In this document: piece by piece, positions 17,064-24,960 of the stretch
Layout of the letters: each line of letters starts with the position of its first letter
Position numbering within the stretch: the stretch's first letter is position 1
Assembly (NCBI GenBank): GCA_947311105.1
Contig: CAMZKG010000012.1
Location: forward strand, 1 to 38,730
Direction of reading: 5' to 3'
DNA: 38,730 nucleotides
Origin: an uncultured Saprospiraceae bacterium
Lineage (GTDB): Bacteria > Bacteroidota > Bacteroidia > Chitinophagales > Saprospiraceae
Program-made: the position numbers and the translations under genes
The notes under the pieces: model-generated
The model's database searches: none
What the model saw: only the letters and a program-made list of their open reading frames with translations
What the model was told of the DNA's origin: nothing

Positions 17064-18689
17064 TCACTCAAATTCAAACTCCTTAAGATTAGAGCCAACT
17101 TGATAAATCATTGTCCAATCATCAGGGCGTTGTTTGAAAGTGAGTTGGTAGCCTTTTTCGATGAGCTTAAATTTATAGAGATTATTTTCATAATTGGAGA
17201 TACCGATGCCATCTTTCCACCACCAATTGCCCCATTGATTGAAGATTACCTTTAGTTGCATGGAGTCGATTTGTTCTACCGAAACTCCTTCATCTAGGTG
17301 CATCATATTGTATTGAGCCACTTGTTGAAGCTGTCCTTGATAAGGCTTTTGAAGGTGGTACTTTAGGTCATCTACCAGCGGGTCTTCCCGTTTGATTATT
17401 CTGAAAAGAAAAGTACCTGCATAGTTGTCTGGAAGGTTGAGCATCAGCACTTTAGGGGCGTCGTACCACCTAAAATCTTTTAAAAGGTATTCATAAATGA
17501 TGGCATTCTCTTGCCAAGCGATGGCGACTTTTTGCTGAAAATAAACAGAAAGTGAAATCCAACAAATAAGCACAGCGTATCGTATTTTTGGTGCAAACCA
17601 GAATATCATCAAAACCAAAAACAATGAGAAAAAAGGAGCGGCCAAATAACCATAGCGGTCATTTTCACTGTAGAGTAGAAAGTAAAAGAATAAGTTAGCA
17701 ACGGGAGCTAATGCAATGAAAAAACTGATTAGAAATAGCCAACTGATTTTAATTTTGTTGGACAGTTTTGACCACCGTATAATGAAGATTAAAGTAATGA
17801 AAAATAGGGCGGTGGTAATCCCCCAAACCGTAGTTGGATTATTGAAAAACCCATAGATTGCTTCTTCTCGTTTGAAGTCCAGAAAGCGACCAAAAAGGCT
17901 ATACTTCGCAAAGTATTTATACATCGTACTAAGCATCTCAACGGGCTTAATGTTAAGGTGTGTCTTAGTCCCATAATGCCCCACCCAATCTCCTAGTATC
18001 CATTTGTTGAGAAAGAAGTAGCCCGTGAGAATGATGAATTGTGGAGCCAATAAGCCGCCTATGATTTTTTTGACGGAAGTCGATTTTCCATAAGTAAAAT
18101 AACCAAAAATAGCCCAGATTAAAGTGAAAATAGGAAAGACCAGTGAGAATTCTAGCGTAAACAAGGATAAGACCAGTGTCAAATGCGCATATAGAAGTCG
18201 TTTGTTAGTGGCTTGCGCCAAAAAATGACTGATATTCCAAAGGAGAATGAGTAAAAAGGAGAGCGACATCAAGTAATGAACGCAAACTTTCCAAACAAGC
18301 GGCTCGACATTAAATGGATTAACCAAAAAAGCTAAAGACCCAGCGAGAGCGATGGGGGTTGCGGACTCCATGTTTAGTTGTTTTAGTAAAAATTGTACTA
18401 ACCGATAAAATAAAGTGCCATTAAGCGCATGAAGAAAAGTAAAAAGCAAATACCAAGGAACGCCTTCCGTCCGAAATAATTGGTAAAAACTGTAAAAAAC
18501 TAAATGCAATATTTGGTGTAAACCATTATACCCAAAACAGGTCAATATGTCCCCAAAACTACCTGCGTCATAGCTCTCCTGCCAGCCTAAAAAATCAATC
18601 GTAAAACCTGCCGCCCTTGTGCGATAATAGAGTAGTAGGCATATTATCCAAAAGGCGGCAAAAATAGTTTTTGATGATTTGTTCTTCAT
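17064..18689 (-). CDS. Polytopic membrane protein, GT-C-like, function unknown
   Basis: From the ATG at 18689 this is a 541-residue protein. The reading frame is open to 18749, but the extra 20 residues are not signal-like and the chosen start leads straight into a helix (KTIFAAFWIICLLLYY). About ten to eleven hydrophobic segments cover residues 8-400, followed by a soluble C-terminal domain of about 140 residues. The first external loop carries acidic and aromatic residues (DFLGWQESYDAG), as in GT-C glycosyltransferases that use polyprenyl-phosphate sugars, but no sequence-specific motif proves this. Such proteins occur singly in many Bacteroidota. Repeat array D begins 7 nt after its stop. 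Confidence 0.75.
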   Translation of the reverse strand: MKNKSSKTIFAAFWIICLLLYYRTRAAGFTIDFLGWQESYDAGSFGDILTCFGYNGLHQILHLVFYSFYQLFRTEGVPWYLLFTFLHALNGTLFYRLVQFLLKQLNMESATPIALAGSLAFLVNPFNVEPLVWKVCVHYLMSLSFLLILLWNISHFLAQATNKRLLYAHLTLVLSLFTLEFSLVFPIFTLIWAIFGYFTYGKSTSVKKIIGGLLAPQFIILTGYFFLNKWILGDWVGHYGTKTHLNIKPVEMLSTMYKYFAKYSLFGRFLDFKREEAIYGFFNNPTTVWGITTALFFITLIFIIRWSKLSNKIKISWLFLISFFIALAPVANLFFYFLLYSENDRYGYLAAPFFSLFLVLMIFWFAPKIRYAVLICWISLSVYFQQKVAIAWQENAIIYEYLLKDFRWYDAPKVLMLNLPDNYAGTFLFRIIKREDPLVDDLKYHLQKPYQGQLQQVAQYNMMHLDEGVSVEQIDSMQLKVIFNQWGNWWWKDGIGISNYENNLYKFKLIEKGYQLTFKQRPDDWTMIYQVGSNLKEFEFE

Positions 18690-18845
18690 GTTGATTACGG
18701 GAGTGCGATGCGGGGTTTGTGTTTGGAAATAACCAAAATATCGAGCCAATATCGGAAATTATTTGGAATATTCATCATAAATTGGATTAGCAAGTAATTA
18801 TACGTACTTGTAATGGTGTATTTTGTCTAATTTTATCACTATTCC

Positions 18846-18877
18846 TTTGATAGCGGATAGCCTATCCTTTATCTTTG
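18846..18877 (+). promoter_or_regulatory. Strong Bacteroidota-type promoter without a following gene
   Basis: TTTG at 18846-18849 and TATCTTTG at 18870-18877 are separated by 20 nt. This matches the Bacteroidota sigma consensus (TTTG near -33, TAnnTTTG near -7) at both elements and in spacing. Transcription should start near 18884. No start codon with a plausible ORF follows; a structured region with a terminator does. Confidence 0.7.
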
Positions 18878-18883
18878 TGGTAG

Positions 18884-19047
18884 AAAACCAAAATATCCCT
18901 CCCTTAAACCCCGAGTTTCCCAACTTCCGAGACACGCAAGTGTCACCCTTTTGTTGTCCGTTCCCTTAACAACAGGAACGTCCTATATGACAATTATAAT
19001 CTCATTATAAATGTTCTACTCGAGAAATTGGGTAGAGCATTTTTTTT
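18884..19047 (+). ncRNA. Candidate structured small RNA of about 165 nt
   Basis: The region between the promoter and an intrinsic terminator has no ORF but strong secondary structure. There is a hairpin gacac-gcaa-gtgtc (18931-18944) with a GNRA loop. Two interleaved helices follow: gttgt (18953-18957) with acaac (18969-18973), and cgttcc (18959-18964) with ggaacg (18975-18980). Their order is that of an H-type pseudoknot or of two competing stems. An AT hairpin ttataat/attataa (18994-19010) and the terminator come next. The 5' part is pyrimidine-rich and unpaired. It could be a 6S-like RNA, a regulatory sRNA or a leader; I cannot match it to a family from memory. Confidence 0.55.
19011..19047 (+). 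terminator. Intrinsic terminator with an overlapping alternative stem
   Basis: atgttctactc (19011-19021) pairs with gggtagagcat (19030-19040) over 11 bp, including two G-U pairs, around an 8-nt loop. Eight T follow. The 3' arm can pair instead with tgctttaccc (19051-19060), a stem that would disrupt the terminator and put the T run in a loop. Confidence 0.75.
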
Positions 19048-19110
19048 GTGTGCTTTACCCAACTTTTTGGCTTCTACTGCTGTCAATAGAGTAAAAGACT
19101 TGTACCTTAA

Positions 19111-19311
19111 ATCGTTGACGAAAAACTAAACACGAAAAGAAAAGTTCAAAGGTTGGTACCCGTCGCTAATTTGTCCAGCCATATTTATATGGGTATGGGT
19201 GGTGGAGTTGTTTTTGGTCAACATCATTGGAGATGGATGGCTGGGTATAATAATTGGGCTTATTTTCGGTCGGATAATCATTTTTATGCCGGCTTGAAGT
19301 ATCGGTTCTAG
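19111..19311 (+). pseudogene. Remnant of an outer-membrane barrel protein gene
   Basis: The frame is open from a stop at 19108 to the TAG at 19309-19311. Its last 40 codons (from an ATG at 19189) read MGMGGGVVFG...FYAGLKYRF, with alternating aromatic/small residues and a terminal Phe, as at the end of Bacteroidota outer-membrane barrels. No start codon or signal peptide lies in frame. A different frame just upstream reads a signal-like LPNFLASTAVNRVKDLYL, so one or more frameshifts may separate the parts. A functional micro-protein cannot be excluded. The minus-strand ORF over the same bases looks like a shadow. Confidence 0.4.
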
Positions 19312-19352
19312 GGATTGTGAAAAGACAATGGTCCTTAAGGCTTTACCTTTCA

Positions 19353-19412
19353 TGTGGCGATACTCGCTTCGCGCGTCTCTACATCTTGCAACTAAAGTTG
19401 CAAGACCACTCG
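19353..19412 (+). repeat. 60-bp dispersed palindromic element, copy 2
   Basis: It matches 37-96 at 55 of 60 positions. The palindrome is cttgcaactaaagttgcaag: compared with copy 1, one base pair has changed from A-T to C-G on both arms. It lies between the barrel remnant and the flavoprotein gene. Confidence 0.8.
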
Positions 19413-19586
19413 CTCAATCAGCTCAATTTGTTACCATTCGGTCTCTTTTGTAACTCTTACGAAACTTAAATACCACTTTATACAAGGGGGATGGTGTCTA
19501 TACGCCTGCATAGCAAGCTACACCAGAGTTTTTCTAAACGATTTCTAGCATTTGGTGTTAGGATATTTCACAAACTTAATCGAACG

Positions 19587-20618
19587 ATGTATAAATTAGT
19601 GATTATCGGAGCTGGCCCAGCGGGTATTTCCTTGGCAGTAGAAGCTAGAGCGGCAGGTCTAGGAAAAGAAGAGATTTTGATTATCGAAAAGGCGGAAGCC
19701 CATTCTTGGGTGATACGCTCATTATACCCTGATAGTAAGCTAGTTACCGCCAACTACAAAGGCATCAAAGCAGTCTGTCATGGGGTGATGTGTATGCCCG
19801 ACCTTGGTAAAGAAGAGACCTTAAACTTATTAGATAGTGCCATCCGAAATACAGGCGTAGAAGTGCATTATCAAGAAGAAGTCAGCAAAATAGCCTCCTT
19901 TCATGAAAATGGAAAAAATCGCTTTGAAATAGAAACTTCTAACGGGAATTATGAGAGTGAAAACGTGGCTATTGCTATCGGTATATTTGGGAGACCACGC
20001 AAACCTTCCTACAAGCTACCAAGAGAATTGCGCAAAGTGGTACATTTTGATGTGACTTCTTTTGAGGCTACTGGAGAAAAAATCCTTGTGGTCGGTGGAG
20101 GAGATACCGCAAGCGAAAATGCACAGTATTTGCATGAAAAAGGCAATGATGTGACCCTTTCTTACCGTGGCAAGGAATTTCATCGGATGAATCCTATCAA
20201 TAATCAAAGCATTTTGCTTTTAGAAGAGCAAAAAGAAGTAGCACTCTTACGAGAAACCAATATCGAAAAAGTAACCGTCTCCGAAGACGGCAAGCCTGTC
20301 GTTCATTTTAAAGAAATCGGTGAGCATACTTATGATCGATTGGTGTATTCCTTAGGCGGTACGACGCCCCAAAATTTCTTAAAAGTCATCGGTATCACCT
20401 TTACCGAAGATTCACCCGATATTGATGAGTATGGAGAAACGGGAATCAAAGGCTTATTTTTATGCGGAGATTTATCGCTAGGCAAACGCGGCGGCTCTAT
20501 TATGTCCGCTTTTAATGCTTCCCGACGTACCATCGAAGCCCTTTGCTCACGTTACCTGCATTGCGTCGTCCCGATTGATCAAATTGACTTGACCGAATGG
20601 ATGGTGGTGAAGAAATGA
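19587..20618 (+). CDS. FAD/NAD(P)-dependent oxidoreductase, YpdA-like
   Basis: From the ATG at 19587 this is a 343-residue flavoprotein. An ATG at 19491 is in frame, but the 32 extra residues are basic and do not belong to the fold. GAGPAG (8-13) binds FAD, GGGDTA (near 170) binds NAD(P)H, and GLFLCGDLSLGKRGG near the end is the FAD-closing motif. The layout is that of low-molecular-weight thioredoxin-reductase-like enzymes without the CxxC redox pair, as in the bacillithiol disulfide reductase YpdA. The presence of YtxJ at 25 kb supports a bacillithiol role. Alternatives are ferredoxin-NADP reductase-like or uncharacterised relatives. A large stem ACCCCAA/TTGGGGT spans 20618-20665 just after it. 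Confidence 0.78.
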   Translation: MYKLVIIGAGPAGISLAVEARAAGLGKEEILIIEKAEAHSWVIRSLYPDSKLVTANYKGIKAVCHGVMCMPDLGKEETLNLLDSAIRNTGVEVHYQEEVSKIASFHENGKNRFEIETSNGNYESENVAIAIGIFGRPRKPSYKLPRELRKVVHFDVTSFEATGEKILVVGGGDTASENAQYLHEKGNDVTLSYRGKEFHRMNPINNQSILLLEEQKEVALLRETNIEKVTVSEDGKPVVHFKEIGEHTYDRLVYSLGGTTPQNFLKVIGITFTEDSPDIDEYGETGIKGLFLCGDLSLGKRGGSIMSAFNASRRTIEALCSRYLHCVVPIDQIDLTEWMVVKK

Positions 20619-20763
20619 CCCCAAAATAACACTTTAACCAGCATCTTGAGCTTGCCTGTTGGGGTAAGATAATGGAATTAGTGTCCCAATTTGTTTTTTA
20701 AAGCCAGATGATATATTGAGCTTAAACCTAATGTAGAGATAAAAACTGTCTGTTTTTTCTTTT

Positions 20764-20792
20764 ACGCAGCCTTTTTGTAAAAAGAATAGTAT
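20764..20792 (+). promoter_or_regulatory. Bipartite ECF-type promoter motif of the sigma gene
   Basis: ACGCAGCCTTT (20764-20774), 13 nt, then AGTAT (20788-20792). The identical arrangement, with the same 13-nt spacing, is at 23020-23048 in front of a T9SS-secreted protein gene. It lies 22 nt before the ECF sigma start, so autoregulation is the simplest reading. A general TAnnTTTG element is not evident here. Confidence 0.6.
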
Positions 20793-20814
20793 GTATAGGT
20801 AGAGAGGAAATAAA

Positions 20815-21363
20815 ATGAGTCAAAGTCAAGAGACTAAGTTTAAATTAATCATAGAAGGTTGCCACAAAGGCAATCGAGCGAGCCAACATGCCTTGTATAA
20901 GTTGTACTATGCTTATGCGATGAGTATTTGTATAAGATATGTCAAAAATGAATCTGAAGCTATTTCGATTGTTAATGATGGCTTCCTAAAGGTTTTTAAG
21001 TACATTAAGAAGTATGATAGAGAAAAGCCTTTTAAGCCTTGGTTTCGGCGAATATTAGTGAATACGGCAATTACTCATATCAAACGGCAAAAAAAGTATA
21101 AAATGGAAGTGGAACTAAATGAAGCCAATGAAATGGCTAGTCAAGAAGATATTTTGAGTCGAATCGGATATAAAGAGTTGATTGGGATGGTTCAATCTCT
21201 CTCTATGGCCTATCGGACAGTTTTTAATATGTACGTAATTGATGGCTTCAAACATAAAGAAATTGCGGCAGAATTGGGAATTACAGTGGCTACTTCAAAG
21301 TCAAATTTGACTCGTGCAAGAGCAAAATTAAAAGAATTGGTGACGAAAGAAATTAATAGTTGA
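20815..21363 (+). CDS. RNA polymerase ECF sigma factor
   Basis: This 182-residue protein has region 2 (about 25-92: ALYKLYYAYAMSICIRYVKN...GFLKVFKYIKKYD...FKPWFRRILVNTAI) and region 4 (about 118-178: MAYRTVFNMYVIDGFKHKEIAAELGI followed by SKSNLTRARAKLK). This is the standard ECF layout of Bacteroidota. It would direct RNA polymerase to a small regulon. Three bases separate its stop from the next gene, which encodes a protein with a short cytosolic N-terminus and one transmembrane helix, the expected place for an anti-sigma partner. The leader carries a bipartite motif shared with the gene at 23.1 kb. Confidence 0.93.
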   Translation: MSQSQETKFKLIIEGCHKGNRASQHALYKLYYAYAMSICIRYVKNESEAISIVNDGFLKVFKYIKKYDREKPFKPWFRRILVNTAITHIKRQKKYKMEVELNEANEMASQEDILSRIGYKELIGMVQSLSMAYRTVFNMYVIDGFKHKEIAAELGITVATSKSNLTRARAKLKELVTKEINS

Positions 21364-21366
21364 TAG

Positions 21367-22596
21367 ATGTCTGAGCACAAAGATATAGATAAGTTTTTTC
21401 AACAAAGATCAGCACAGCATGACTTTGAGTATAATCCAGATGCTTGGGCAGAAATGGAGATCTTGTTGAATAAGGAAGAGCGTAGCCGTCGATTTTGGTG
21501 GTGGCTGAGTGGTTTTTTGGTGGTTGGATTAAGTCTTTTTGTCTTTTTCTATGGTACAAATGAAGCGATTGATTCTAATTCTGTAACGACAGCAATAGCC
21601 CATACTCCCAATGAAAATGTAAGCCGCCAAGCAGAAAATATACAAAAGGATGTCGGCGCCATGCCTATTGAAGAAAAGAAATCATCAGATTCTAGTGCAG
21701 GCAAAAATATTGAAATTGAAAAACCAAAATCAGTTTATAACCACTCGGAAATCATAGATGAAGTGATCCTGCCAGATGAAATAGCATCTAAGTCTAATAT
21801 GGAGCATCTAGATGATTCGTATTCTAAGGCAATTGTTGGGGATGACCTTGCGGCAAAAAAAGCTGTTTATTTGGATGAGTCGCACAAAATTGAGACAGAA
21901 GAATTTACCGACCTTTTACCAATTATTATGCCGTTACCTTTGGGGACGATAGCTTCTATAGACGGGTTTTCGCTTGCGCAAAAGGTTAATGTGAAGCATA
22001 AAATAGATAATCAATGGTTGGTTGGCGCCTTTTTGGCTAGTGAAATATCTTCGGTTGAATTAGAGACCATCTCTAAAAATAATTTTAGATTTGGCGGGCA
22101 GACTTCTTTTCGTTTTAAAAGAAAAATCGGAGTTGGTATAGGACTAAGCTATACCCACAAAAAGTATAAAGTCAATGAAGGGGATTATACGCCCCCAAAA
22201 GGGTTTTGGACTCGTAAAATTGCTCCGCAGTCAACTCAAGCAACTACGGATATTTTAGAAGTACCTGTTATTTTGGATTTTTTTCCGAAAGGATATCTAC
22301 ACAATGGACTATATACTAATTTGGGGTTAACTTCTTATTTTATGCTCAAAGAGCAATATCAGTATTCTTATGACCTAGCCGACCCAGATTTAATTCGCGA
22401 ATGGCATACAGAAAAGGAAAACGAGCATTGGTTTGGAGTGGGGCAGGTTTCTGTGGGCTACCAACGAGTTTTTAACCCCAAGGTCTCTGCACAGTTTGGA
22501 CCTTATGTGCATGTGCCATTGACTGGTATTGGGCATGGTAATGTGAGTTTGTGGAGCTTCGGAATAGATTGGAAAATGAATTTTTTAATCTATTAA
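21367..22596 (+). CDS. ECF partner: inner-membrane helix joined to an outer-membrane-type barrel
   Basis: The 409-residue protein has a cytosolic segment (1-42, with FEYNPDAWAEMEILLNKEE, as in Bacteroidota sigma-factor partners) and one transmembrane helix (43-62, WWWLSGFLVVGLSLFVFF). A low-complexity, acidic linker of about 150 residues follows. Residues about 215-409 show alternating amphipathic strands (FRFGGQTSFRF, GVGIGLSYTHKKY, GVGQVSVGYQRVF, SFGIDWKMNFLIY) like PorT/OmpA-type eight-strand barrels. It follows the sigma gene by 3 nt and is surely co-transcribed. It probably holds the sigma factor inactive, and the barrel may be the sensor. Whether the barrel really inserts in the outer membrane is unproven. 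Confidence 0.8.
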   Translation: MSEHKDIDKFFQQRSAQHDFEYNPDAWAEMEILLNKEERSRRFWWWLSGFLVVGLSLFVFFYGTNEAIDSNSVTTAIAHTPNENVSRQAENIQKDVGAMPIEEKKSSDSSAGKNIEIEKPKSVYNHSEIIDEVILPDEIASKSNMEHLDDSYSKAIVGDDLAAKKAVYLDESHKIETEEFTDLLPIIMPLPLGTIASIDGFSLAQKVNVKHKIDNQWLVGAFLASEISSVELETISKNNFRFGGQTSFRFKRKIGVGIGLSYTHKKYKVNEGDYTPPKGFWTRKIAPQSTQATTDILEVPVILDFFPKGYLHNGLYTNLGLTSYFMLKEQYQYSYDLADPDLIREWHTEKENEHWFGVGQVSVGYQRVFNPKVSAQFGPYVHVPLTGIGHGNVSLWSFGIDWKMNFLIY

Positions 22597-22680
22597 TTGT
22601 CATGGGACGGTAAGTCTTCTTTAGTAAATCAGGTTGTCTTTATGTTTGATTTTTGGTGCTGGCAAAAGGTGAATGGCTAA

Positions 22681-22779
22681 AAGTCAAGGGGTTACAAGAA
22701 GTTAATTGTTGAATTTGCGCAAGCCTATGCCGCTCGCAAAGGAATGCCTAAATGGGATTTGCTTTCTTTACTTCCGTAA
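22681..22779 (+). pseudogene. Possible relic of a coding region's 3' end
   Basis: In the 492-nt gap between the sigma-partner gene and the next gene, one frame reads YKKLIVEFAQAYAARKGMP then KWDLLSLLP and a stop at 22777-22779. Amino-acid use looks protein-like, but an in-frame stop lies just upstream and no start is present. A neighbouring frame reads LAKGEWLKVKGLQE just before it, as expected after a frameshift. No family is recognised. The rest of the gap up to 22910 shows nothing clear. Confidence 0.25.
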
Positions 22780-22910
22780 AAAGAAACTCCAAGCACGGAC
22801 AAACTTGCTTAAGCTTATTTTTTCTAGATGCTGATCATGTCAACCAATACGGTCGTTTCTAACTACCAAAATTTTATGCTGTAGGCTCCTATTTTAACAA
22901 GGATTTTAGG

Positions 22911-22991
22911 TTGGTTTCAGTGGAACAATTGCATGATTGCACAAAATAAAGTTTTGTACCATTCCTTAACAACGATTTTTCGGAGTAAGCT
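22911..22991 (+). repeat. Dispersed intergenic repeat, copy 1
   Basis: The segment ttgg(t)ttcagtggaac...gcacaaaataaa...ccttaacaa...cggagtaagct aligns with 35448-35544, with a few insertions in the copy at 35.4 kb. Both copies follow genes for envelope or exported proteins. No ORF or clear terminator is contained. Confidence 0.55.
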
Positions 22992-23019
22992 CAATTATTT
23001 GTGTATAATATTAATCCCC

Positions 23020-23048
23020 ACGCAGCCTTTAAGAATAATATTAAGTAT
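23020..23048 (+). promoter_or_regulatory. Bipartite ECF-type promoter motif of the secreted-protein gene
   Basis: ACGCAGCCTTT (23020-23030), 13 nt, then AGTAT (23044-23048), 40 nt before the start codon. It is the same as the motif before the ECF sigma gene at 20764-20792. The flanking spacer bases differ, so the match is not part of a longer duplication. Confidence 0.6.
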
Positions 23049-23088
23049 TGGTATTGAAAATATTTTTTACTAATAAACACTTACCAGA

Positions 23089-24174
23089 ATGAAAAAAGTT
23101 CTTTTACTTCCCAAGTTGTTGTCTTTTGTGGCAATGATTCTTTTTACTACCACTTTGATTGCTCAAGATGTTAAAATATCCAATGATGCTTCACTAGGTC
23201 AAATTTTGACAGATGCTGATGGCAATACATTGTACTTTTTTACTAAAGATGCGATGCCTGACGCATCTGCCTGTACAGGTGGGTGTGTAACCAATTGGCC
23301 TGTTTTTTACAAAGAATCTCCAGCCGTAGGGATGGGATTGGATGCCGGAGATTTTGGAAACTTTGAGAGAGCAGACGGCGCGATGCAAACGACTTATAAA
23401 GGATGGCCTTTGTATTACTTTGTCAATGATGCAAACACCGGTGATACCAACGGTGAAGCAAAAAATAATGTATGGTTTGTCGCAAAGCCTGACTATGGAA
23501 TTATGTTGATGAATGATGTCTTAGTAGGGCTTGATGGAGAGACCTACACAGGTGATTATCAACTAGGTACGGAGAATGTACAGTTTTTTACGGATGCTGT
23601 AGGACGTACTTTATATACCTTCAAGAATGATAAGTACAACCAGAATAACTTTACAGCCGATGATTTTTCTAATAACGGAGTGTGGCCAGTATATGAAGAA
23701 GACTTACAGCAAATACCATCTATCTTAGATGCTGGTTTGTTTGGTAAGATTACGGTCGCAGGGCATCAGCAAATGACCTATAAAGGATGGCCTTTGTATT
23801 TCTTTGGACAAGATGAAGTGCGTGGAGAAACGAAGGGTGTATCTGTTCCATCTCCAGGAGTATGGCCTGTAGCGGTTCAAGATGTGGCAGATGCTGTTGT
23901 TAGTGTTCAAGAAATTGAAGGTTTGGAGCAGATAGAAATTTATCCAAATCCTTTTAGCGAAGATTTTAATATCTCTTTTGTCCTGCAAAAGCCGGAGATG
24001 TTGACCATTAGTATATTGAATGCTATTGGGCAAGAAATGTCTAAGCAGCAAGAAATGTTTTCGGCTGCAAATAATAAAGTGTCATTCAATGGACTACACT
24101 TGACCCAGGGGATTTATTTCGTAAAGATTCAAGGTCGCAAAGGGGTATCTGTATCGACTTTGATCAAAAACTAA
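23089..24174 (+). CDS. T9SS-exported protein with two 'secreted repeat' (PF03640-like) domains
   Basis: The 361-residue protein has a signal peptide (about 1-26, ending LIAQ). Two copies of a domain follow (about 32-134 and 155-264), each with G-x-T-L-Y-x-F, a NWPVF/VWPVY element and TYKGWPLY(Y/F)F. This is the pattern of the COG4315/PF03640 predicted lipoprotein repeat. Only the first copy has the CTGGC cysteine pair (Cys62, Cys66). The C-terminus (about 283-361, IYPNPF...GIYFVKIQ) is a type A T9SS sorting domain, so the protein should be exported across the outer membrane. The biochemical role of the domain is unknown. The ECF-type motif upstream places it in the regulon of the adjacent sigma factor. 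Confidence 0.88.
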   Translation: MKKVLLLPKLLSFVAMILFTTTLIAQDVKISNDASLGQILTDADGNTLYFFTKDAMPDASACTGGCVTNWPVFYKESPAVGMGLDAGDFGNFERADGAMQTTYKGWPLYYFVNDANTGDTNGEAKNNVWFVAKPDYGIMLMNDVLVGLDGETYTGDYQLGTENVQFFTDAVGRTLYTFKNDKYNQNNFTADDFSNNGVWPVYEEDLQQIPSILDAGLFGKITVAGHQQMTYKGWPLYFFGQDEVRGETKGVSVPSPGVWPVAVQDVADAVVSVQEIEGLEQIEIYPNPFSEDFNISFVLQKPEMLTISILNAIGQEMSKQQEMFSAANNKVSFNGLHLTQGIYFVKIQGRKGVSVSTLIKN

Positions 24175-24207
24175 TCCATTATAAATTTACTGTTGGAATT
24201 CACGTTT

Positions 24208-24237
24208 GGAAGTTAGCTTTGCTAACTTCCTTTTTTT
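24208..24237 (+). terminator. Rho-independent terminator
   Basis: ggaagttagc (24208-24217) and gctaacttcc (24221-24230) form a perfect 10-bp stem with a ttt loop, followed by seven T. It lies 34 nt after the secreted-protein gene. Confidence 0.92.
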
Positions 24238-24280
24238 ATTGAACAATGGCTGCTGACTTTTTATAGCACGCTTTCGGAGT

Positions 24281-24949
24281 CTAGTTTTTAACTTTTCCCC
24301 AAGCCCGAGTCATTTCCCGCTTACCTGGTGGGCCTGCCAGCTTTTCTATGGTAAAACCAGCCGCTTTTAAGGCACGTTTGACACTACCTTTAGCGCTATA
24401 AGTAGTCAAAAGTCCATGCGGCTCTAGGTGATTGAAAAGCTTGGTAAATAGTTCTTTTGTCCAAAGTTCAGGTTGTACATCAGGGGAGAAAGCATCATAA
24501 TAAATAGCATCAATCCCGAAATCAGGTGTCCAATCTTCTATTTTGACCTTTATTTTCCGAAAGGAAAATTGCTCGGTCAAGTCATGAAATACATTCCAAG
24601 AACAATCGTGAATCTGCTGTAAAATCTCTTTAGGGACATTCAGTAGCTCCGCATAATTCAGCTGATTATATAGCTCCTTTTCCAAAGGAAGGGGCTCAAT
24701 GGCAGTATAGCGAATTTTTGTCTTCGTTTTAGCGCCCGCAATTTGCGTAAGCAAGGGATTTAACCCCGTACCTAACCCGATTTCTAGAATATTTATGACG
24801 GGATGTTCATAGATGACTTCTTCTAAACCCGCATGGATAAAGACGTGAAGACTCTCTTGGATAGCGCCAAATGTGCTGTGATAGGATTGGTCAAATTGAC
24901 CAGATAAAACAGAGTGAGACTGGTCGTTGGTGGTAATTAGTTTATTCAA
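24281..24949 (-). CDS. mnmD: tRNA (5-methylaminomethyl-2-thiouridine)(34) methyltransferase MnmD
   Basis: This 222-residue enzyme corresponds to the methyltransferase half of MnmC. It uses S-adenosylmethionine to finish mnm5(s2)U at the wobble position of tRNA. The SAM loop is LEIGLGTGLN (about 52-61). DAIYYDAFSPDVQPELWT (about 140-157) is the family signature, and the end SAKGSVKRALKAAGF...GPPGKREMTRA is typical. The FAD-dependent oxidoreductase domain of MnmC is absent, which is the usual state in Bacteroidota and Gram-positives. It lies 11 nt downstream of ytxJ on the same strand. Confidence 0.93.
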   Translation of the reverse strand: MNKLITTNDQSHSVLSGQFDQSYHSTFGAIQESLHVFIHAGLEEVIYEHPVINILEIGLGTGLNPLLTQIAGAKTKTKIRYTAIEPLPLEKELYNQLNYAELLNVPKEILQQIHDCSWNVFHDLTEQFSFRKIKVKIEDWTPDFGIDAIYYDAFSPDVQPELWTKELFTKLFNHLEPHGLLTTYSAKGSVKRALKAAGFTIEKLAGPPGKREMTRAWGKVKN

Positions 24950-24960
24950 TTTGTTGTATG

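Noticed and set aside
19126..19353. Minus-strand ORF of 75 residues
   Set aside because: The plus strand of the same bases has a better protein-like pattern (barrel end), and the minus ORF has no family features.
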